Of a stretch of 64,000 bases of DNA, positions 58,609 through 64,000 are shown one piece after another (the stretch's first letter is position 1; each line of letters begins with the position of its first letter). Both the position numbers and the translations under genes were made by a program. The notes beneath the pieces are model-generated. The model searched no databases and was not told the DNA's origin. It was given only the letters and a program-made list of their open reading frames with translations. Origin of the DNA: Phlegmacium glaucopus. Taxonomy: Eukaryota > Basidiomycota > Agaricomycetes > Agaricales > Cortinariaceae. The DNA lies in contig MU130073.1 in the NCBI GenBank assembly GCA_015039465.1, positions 482,618 through 546,617 on the forward strand, written 5' to 3'.

Positions 58609-60451
58609 AAGTTTTGTGACATCTTCGAAACGAAAAGCTGAGGATTTAATTTATAATCCACGCTTTCGTCGTCGTTATTTGTGGACGGATTCTATTAATC
58701 CTCGCTCTCCCGCTGTGTTGAATACTGAAACTGCCAAACCCTTCCAATCTCCGCCTGAACACCTCCTTAACGATCCTAAAATCCTTTCCACACTTTCTCA
58801 ATTACAAGATCATGTGAAAGTCGAAACTCCATTTGACATCGATAAACTTGACCTCTTTCTGACTGATCATCCTAACCAAAGTTTTGTTAAATCCGTTATC
58901 AAAAGTTTACGAGAAGGTTTTTGGCCCTTTGACGAAGGCGAATGGAACGATGATGATGAGGAAGTGAATAACTATAGTACTGAAGAAGTCGATTTGGATG
59001 CCATTCGAGCCTTTCGAGACAAAGAACGTTCGAAAGGACATTGGTCTGACGAACTTCCTTTTCAAAATCTCCTACCCGGTATGAAATCTTCACCCATGTT
59101 CGTTGTCTGGCAGAAAGGAAAACCTCGCATCATTACTGACCATGCTGGATCCGGTCTTAATGACGGAATACCAAAGGAAGAAAGTACCGTCCATTATGAT
59201 GATATGCATTCCTTCGGTCAAGTCCTTCGAGAAGCCCGCCGTAATAATCCTGCAGTCGATCTCATTCTTTATAAATCCGATGTTTCCTCAGCCTTCTTAA
59301 ATCTTCCGGCTCATCCAATCTGGCAATTACGACAAGTTGTCACAATCGATAACAAAAAATTTATTGTTCGACGTCTCGTATTTGGTAACAGAGCTTCACC
59401 TCGATGTTGGTGTGCTCTTTCCGCTCTTATTTGCTGGATTGGAGAATGCAAGCTAGATATCATAGGTTTGCACGTCTATATGGATGATTATTTTGGCTGG
59501 GATTATGCTTCGAATCTAATCTTCTTTCGGGGGGATATGCGGCCGAAACGACAAGTTCAACTCCTCCTTCTCTGGGAGCGAATTCTTTGTCCATTCGAAG
59601 ATAAAAAGCAACAACATGGCAATCCTTTGAAAATCATCGGATTTTGGGTAGATGCCAACCTCGGTACAATCTCCTTATCTCCTGACTCGGTTAATGACAT
59701 CGTCAATAAAATCAATAACTTCCTTTCGGTACCGTCTCGACAACAACCCCTACGCGAGTGGCAACGTCTTTCAGGCCATCTCAATTGGCTCCTCAACGTA
59801 CTTCCATGGGGACGCCCAGCTCTTTCTGAGCTTTATCGTAAAACCAGTGGAAAAACCAAACCTGCCGGGAAAATCTTTTTAAACGCCACTGTACATTCTG
59901 ATCTTCGGTGGTTAGCCGACACCATTCCGAAAGCTATTGGTGTCCGATTCTTAGATGAGGGACATTGGCCCGATTATGAGGCTGATGTTACTGTCTGGAC
60001 AGATGCCAACCTCAAAGACGGTCTTGGATTTTCCTATTCAAACAATGGATTCGTTTATCAGCTCAAACCGCCTCCTCCCGAAATCAAAATTGACATCCTC
60101 TTTCTTGAACTCATCGCTATCCTGTCTGCTATCCATTACCTCGCATCCATGATTCATCCACCTCGCCGTCTACTTTTATTCACAGATAGTCTCGATTCTG
60201 TTTCCATTTTTAATTCCCTCTCAGCTTCAGAAAATCTTCATAACGCACCTTTGCTTGCTGTCGCGAAAATTATCCTTGAATCAGGAATTGATCTTCGCGT
60301 TCGTCACGTTGAAGGAAAAAACAATATCCGAGCCGACCTTCTTTCCCGTCTTCTCTTCGAAGATTATCGAAAACAATTCCCTCAAGACCGCGTCCATACT
60401 TTTGTTCCACCACGTGAACTTTTACCGGCGCGATGGAGAGAGTCTTTTTAA
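58560..60451 (+). CDS. Reverse transcriptase-RNase H (pol)
   Basis: The recognisable protein begins near 58560 (CKIRDEKEKNLVSQRAEAAI) in a frame that is open from 57230. The RT has KGKPRIITDHAGSGLN (fingers), LILYKSDVSSAFLNLPAHPI with the first catalytic Asp, LVFGNRASPRCWCALSA, and the YMDDYFG active-site box. The connection reads KIIGFWVDANLGTISLS and LSGHLNWLLNVLPWGRPALS. RNase H-like acids follow: VTVWTDANLKDGLGF, FLELIAILSAI, LLLFTDSLDSV, NNIRADLLSRL. All catalytic positions look present. The stop overlaps the recombinase start by 19 bases. Conserved against many Agaricomycete DIRS/Ngaro proteins (from memory of the family). Confidence 0.87.
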
Positions 60452-61440
60452 GTCTTCTGGGCGAGCCCCAAAAGGCTCGTCCAGTTCATAACCTTTCGGA
60501 TATCGACTCTCGTGCCCTCTATCTTCAATCCGCAGCAATCGAGATAGGCACCACTAAAGGTTATCAAACCGGCGCTCGTGATTACATCAGTTTTTGTACC
60601 AAACATCACCTCCCCCTTGATCCTACACCACTAACATTATCTCGTTACATCGCTTATTCATCCCAGTACATTGCTTCCGCACCAAAGTATCTCACGGGAG
60701 CAAGACATTTCCTTCAAAGCTACTATCCTGAATTTGATCACAATCGAAACCATCCTCTTGTTCAATCAACCATTCGTGGCTCAAAAAAGGTTTGAGGAGA
60801 TCCGATTAAACGAAAACTTCCCTTGCGCTTATCTCATCTTCAAACTTTCATCCAATTCGCAAATCATACAAAACTTTATGACGACCTCCTTTTCGCCACC
60901 ATCCTATCTTGTGCCTTTTTTGCCTGCCACCGTATAGGAGAATTAATCATTAAATCCGATCGCAGTCAATTTGATTGGCGCAAAATCATTAAGCGTTCTT
61001 CCTTGATTTTTTATGACAAACATGCCCAGTACTTTTTACCTTATCATAAAGCAGATCCGTTTTATCATGGCACTGAAATCTTATTTGCCGAACACGACTT
61101 CATCAATCCCATTTCATTACTCAAACAATATGTTTCTCTTCGCGATCTTCACCATCATGCTCGACTCCCACTTTTCCTTTGTGAAAACGGCGCTATCCCT
61201 AATCGATCTTGGTTCGAATCAAAATTCTTCTCTTTCCTCAATCAAAACTACGGTGGGCATTCAGCACGAGCCGGAGGTGCCACCTACTATGCTTCACTCG
61301 GTCTTTCAGAGTCCATCATTCAAGCAATTGGCCGTTGGTCTTCCACTGCCTGGAAGACTTATATTCGTGACAACCCAACCATCCGAGCCGAGCAACAACT
61401 CGCTTCTATTCGTTTCCACAATCTCCAACATCCCTTTTAA
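60433..61440 (+). pseudogene. Tyrosine recombinase with one in-frame TGA
   Basis: Reads MERVFLSLLGEPQKARPVHN and on through DIDSRALYLQSAAIEIGTTK, TLSRYIAYSSQYIASAPKYL to SKKV, where TGA stands at 60793-60795. The same frame resumes at once with GDPIKRKLPLRLSHLQTFIQ and stays open to 61440. Catalytic residues: Arg in ACHRIGELI, H-x-x-R in GGHSARAGGATYY, His/Trp position in IGRWSSTAW and the Tyr nucleophile in KTYIRDNP. A CGA-to-TGA transition would explain the stop. Otherwise intact, so this is the only visible lesion in the element. Confidence 0.83.
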
Positions 61441-61560
61441 TTTCTTTTCATTCATTTTTATTTTTATTTTTTACTTTCACTCCTCGCTATCACTTTTCCC
61501 TTCACCTCCACCTTCCCCCACACTCATCAATTCATACGTTTTTAGCCTCTAGCTCCTCGC

Positions 61561-62415
61561 CCACACGCTTGTCTCTAAATATTCAGGATTCGTCATAATT
61601 TGACGAATCGCTTGTCTGCTATCTTTCCGTTCTAAGCACGCATTTCGCTTAGGTGCTATGGAACTATAAGTATCGTGATGTGACTATATGATACTATGGG
61701 AAATTATAACTTTGTGTGACGTGACTATGACAAGCTATGGGAAAATCCTGAATTTGCTGATGTAGTGACTTGCAAAGATTCCTGATATGAACTGACGGAA
61801 TGGAGAACTGAGAAACTTATGATACATATAATCACATCTGAGTCAGAAACTATTTATGCTGCTAGAAAAGTTTCCACCATCAGAATCCAGTTCTGGGGCA
61901 TGAAACCATTATGGCATCAGGAGTGAGTCTGGTAGCATCTGGCGTGTCTGGCGCCAGACGAGCCAGACGGCTGGGGTTTTGCTGATGCACCTGTTTCATT
62001 GAATCGATGTGCCCACAGTTATTAGCTGGTTTGTCTATCGTTCTCGGCATCCCATTCCCTATCTGGCTCCATTACAAAGGAGAAGAATTGTGCACTAGAA
62101 ATCCTTCGACTAAAATTGAAGGGTCGACTATATCAAGAATATGATAAATCCCACCTCAGTGAGGAGGTTGGCTTCAGTAATTGCTTGCTAAGTTATTTGG
62201 AATCGCTATTGCCCCCACATAGTCATACCTCACTATTAATATTATACACCCCCCCATAACCGATACAAATTACTTACAATCCGTTATACATGATATGTCA
62301 GCAAGCAGAGCCTGCTCGAACTCAAGTACATCACATAAGTAGCGTCAAAGTCACGGGAACGAAAGTGGGTGAGTCACTAGTCACTCATTGACCTCAGCGT
62401 TGCCGCCTCATGTTA
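61561..62415. other. intergenic flank of the retroelement
   Basis: No gene seen. It holds repeated GTGA(T/C)GTGACTAT phrases near 61677 and 61717 and a perfect 14-base palindrome, GTCTGGCGCCAGAC, at 61946-61959. Confidence 0.4.
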
Positions 62416-63378
62416 CTAGTACCATTCTGCAGTTGCAACAACTTGAACCATATCCTCATTCCCACCACCCCCCTTGAGAACCTGACGAATTTCATCAATC
62501 CCGAGTCTGAGTTTGCTTGTCCTCTTATACCGATCTAAAATCTTTACCAACTCGATCACTGACTCGCTCTTCAATAACGGCAACAGCTTCTTCCTCTGGC
62601 TTGGCATCTCCAAGAACAAATAACGGACCAAAAATCCCACATCCTCGCGCGGTCCATAAATTTTTAATGAGCTGTACCCATTTTCCTGCAACCATCGAAT
62701 TTGAGCGAGGAGTGCATCCAGGTACCGCGGGATGGTAGGAATATACACCTTGGTTTGTGGTTGGCGGGCTGTCGACTGGCAACGAACGTGAGGGAGGAAG
62801 CGGGTGTCGGGCGTAGTCAGCAATCGTGGTTTGCGTGTAACGATCTCGGGGCTAGGGTGCATATCTGACTCGAGCAGAACAGGGTTGAGCACCTCACAAC
62901 ACAGAGCCTGAATCAAGAAAGGCCGATTTGCATTAACGAGCTCATCCGCAGGGGGGTCGACGAGGATGAAGACAGCGTCTTCACTCCATAACTTGATGGA
63001 GAAGGTACCATCCGTTCGCTCGAAGATGCGCGGTGGTGGCTGCAAGTAATCCTCCCTGAAAGTAGGGACGAGAGGAACCTCTATCCAGCGTCCTGTGCGT
63101 ACCAAGTCTGCAGAAACCGTAGACACTTGCGTGTTGCGGATGAGGAGGTCGAGTGGCTTGCGTTGGTGGATGTTAGAATGCGCGGGTGAAATGGCAATTA
63201 GACTCACCTGCTCCTGTATCACTTCCGTACCCATCCAAACTAAAGCCCAACGACCCAGCAGAATGCACGGGTGACAGTGTCTATCCAACACGTCAAACAT
63301 ATCGTCCAAATAGCCCTCCAATGACATGATAAAGACCGAAGAAAGATTAGATGATTCTGAAACGCAGCCGTCGATCAA
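62416..63378 (-). CDS. Nucleotidyltransferase-like fungal protein
   Basis: A single-exon protein of 320 residues. The N-terminal segment LDDMFDVLDRHCHPCILLGR, WALVWMG resembles the start of fungal proteins with a nucleotidyltransferase fold, where a helix is followed by 'xxLLGxxAxxWMG'. The expected metal-binding Asp pair is not obvious. The remainder includes DLLIRNTQVSTVSADLVRTG, FILVDPPADELVNANRPFLI, IPRYLDALLAQIRWLQENGY, and ends EMPSQRKKLLPLLKSESVIE. Such genes form large variable families in mushrooms. No precise function is assigned; the first Met (MIDGCVSES) may be replaced by MSLEGYLDD, 17 codons on. Confidence 0.65.
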   Translation of the reverse strand: MIDGCVSESSNLSSVFIMSLEGYLDDMFDVLDRHCHPCILLGRWALVWMGTEVIQEQVSLIAISPAHSNIHQRKPLDLLIRNTQVSTVSADLVRTGRWIEVPLVPTFREDYLQPPPRIFERTDGTFSIKLWSEDAVFILVDPPADELVNANRPFLIQALCCEVLNPVLLESDMHPSPEIVTRKPRLLTTPDTRFLPHVRCQSTARQPQTKVYIPTIPRYLDALLAQIRWLQENGYSSLKIYGPREDVGFLVRYLFLEMPSQRKKLLPLLKSESVIELVKILDRYKRTSKLRLGIDEIRQVLKGGGGNEDMVQVVATAEWY

Positions 63379-63770
63379 TGTCTTAAATAATAAGTATTAT
63401 ACAAATAAATAGAATTTATTTACAGCTTACCGATACGCGCAGACACTAGAGGAGAACACTAGCATTATTCTTCATTGGCATCGGGACTTGTGATTTTGAG
63501 TGTGGCTTGTAAGCATTTTTGGGAAGGTATTATGCGAAATCGGTCTGCTCTTCGTGTTGGAATGGGGATTTCGTGTGCAAGCTGCAAGGAGCACGGACCA
63601 GCGGATATTACTAGTCGGTTACTAGCGTAGTATAGTTATCCGTTTGCAATGGTGAACAGTACGACCACTATTTCTACACTTCGATTGTGCAATGCACGGC
63701 CTGTGATGCGTGACGGTCAGAGTTCACTAGTATTACTAATAGTAACCGTTGGACCGGCGATTGCCGCAAG
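63379..63770. promoter_or_regulatory. Divergent intergenic region
   Basis: Separates the nucleotidyltransferase-like gene from the cytochrome b5-type gene. It has direct and inverted ACTAGT/TTACTA motifs near 63612-63750 but no defined site. Confidence 0.3.
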
Positions 63771-64000
63771 ATGTTTGTAGTTCTGAAATACGTTGTTGCC
63801 CTTGTTGTTCCAATCGCATACATCTTCTATCGTCGACGTTCATCTCCAACAGTCACCGTGGTTCCACAAGAAGATAACAAGAGACCTCTAAAAAGTGTCA
63901 TGCAAGCTGCAAGAGCAGACCTAGCTCCCCCTAAAGATGACCCATACACTACCGAACAGCTGAAACAGTATGATGGAAGCGACCCCACGAAACCCATCCT
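63771..64000 (+). CDS. DAP1: Dap1/MAPR cytochrome b5-type haem protein, partial
   Basis: The first 76 codons of a membrane-associated progesterone-receptor-like protein, which in yeast (Dap1) binds haem and supports P450 enzymes such as Erg11. It starts MFVVLKYVVALVVPIAYIFY, a membrane anchor, then RRRSSPTVTVV, and enters the haem-binding domain at YTTEQLKQYDGSDPTKPI. The last phrase matches the family (T-x-x-x-L-x-x-Y-D-G-x-D). The gene continues past the window end, so intron structure and the rest of the domain are not seen. Confidence 0.85.
   Translation, partial: MFVVLKYVVALVVPIAYIFYRRRSSPTVTVVPQEDNKRPLKSVMQAARADLAPPKDDPYTTEQLKQYDGSDPTKPI

Larger units (their letters stand above)
56700..61560 (+). 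mobile_element. Ngaro-like tyrosine-recombinase retrotransposon
   Basis: Order gag, RT-RNase H, tyrosine recombinase, all on the plus strand, with no integrase or methyltransferase. That order fits Ngaro rather than classical DIRS1 elements. These elements integrate with a tyrosine recombinase through a circular intermediate and lack target duplications. The reading frames are nearly intact, with one TGA in the recombinase, which suggests recent activity. Split direct repeats expected for the class were not confirmed; both ends are approximate. Confidence 0.78.

Overview
The window is nuclear DNA of a mushroom-forming basidiomycete (Agaricomycetes). Most genes are split by short GT-AG introns (about 50-60 bases) and lie close together on both strands, often as divergent pairs. 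The lineage call rests on a DUF6535 membrane protein, a KDZ/Plavaka-type transposase, an Ngaro-like tyrosine-recombinase retrotransposon and an NB-ARC/NLR fragment. No rRNA, tRNA, CRISPR or bacterial-type feature was seen. Exon borders were read by eye; where the phases close exactly (coactosin, NAC-beta, diamine acetyltransferase) the models are firm.

Left part, about 0.2-45.5 kb, is ordinary housekeeping and accessory genome. In order: a DUF6535 protein; a large Gln/Pro-rich paxillin-like LIM protein; NAC-beta (EGD1) divergent from a diamine N-acetyltransferase; coactosin divergent from the mitochondrial respiratory-growth protein RRG9; a cytochrome P450; a PAQR/HlyIII membrane protein; a PDK1-like AGC kinase; the GID/CTLH E3 ligase subunit FYV10/MAEA; a gene-poor stretch (22.8-25.9 kb); PIG-S of the GPI transamidase divergent from the SANT-domain corepressor SNT1; a PIN4-type parvulin divergent from ABCE1/RLI1; a DNAJC17-like J protein; two small unrecognised multi-exon genes; a small protein gene whose 3' end looks frame-shifted; and an intronless epoxide hydrolase.

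The region 46.0-61.6 kb is a repeat island. It holds (1) a 4.0-kb element with terminal inverted repeats that carries the 3' part of a KDZ/Plavaka-type transposase and, on the other strand, a decayed piece of a METTL16-like RNA m6A methyltransferase gene; (2) a Tc1/mariner relic split by a 410-bp hAT-like MITE with perfect 8-bp target duplications; (3) the 5' part of an NLR gene, cut off just after its P-loop, with a tandemly repeated exon-intron unit; (4) a pogo transposase relic; (5) an intron-bearing pseudogene of the mitochondrial Lon protease; and (6) a nearly complete Ngaro-like (DIRS-order) retrotransposon with gag, RT-RNase H and a tyrosine recombinase broken by one in-frame TGA.

Right edge: a nucleotidyltransferase-like single-exon gene, then the first exon of a Dap1/MAPR cytochrome b5-type haem protein that runs out of the window.

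The strongest candidates for something undescribed are the transposon carrying a host RNA-methyltransferase fragment, the NLR fragment with repeated exon-intron units, and the 1.38-kb gag/pol stretch that is open in two frames.
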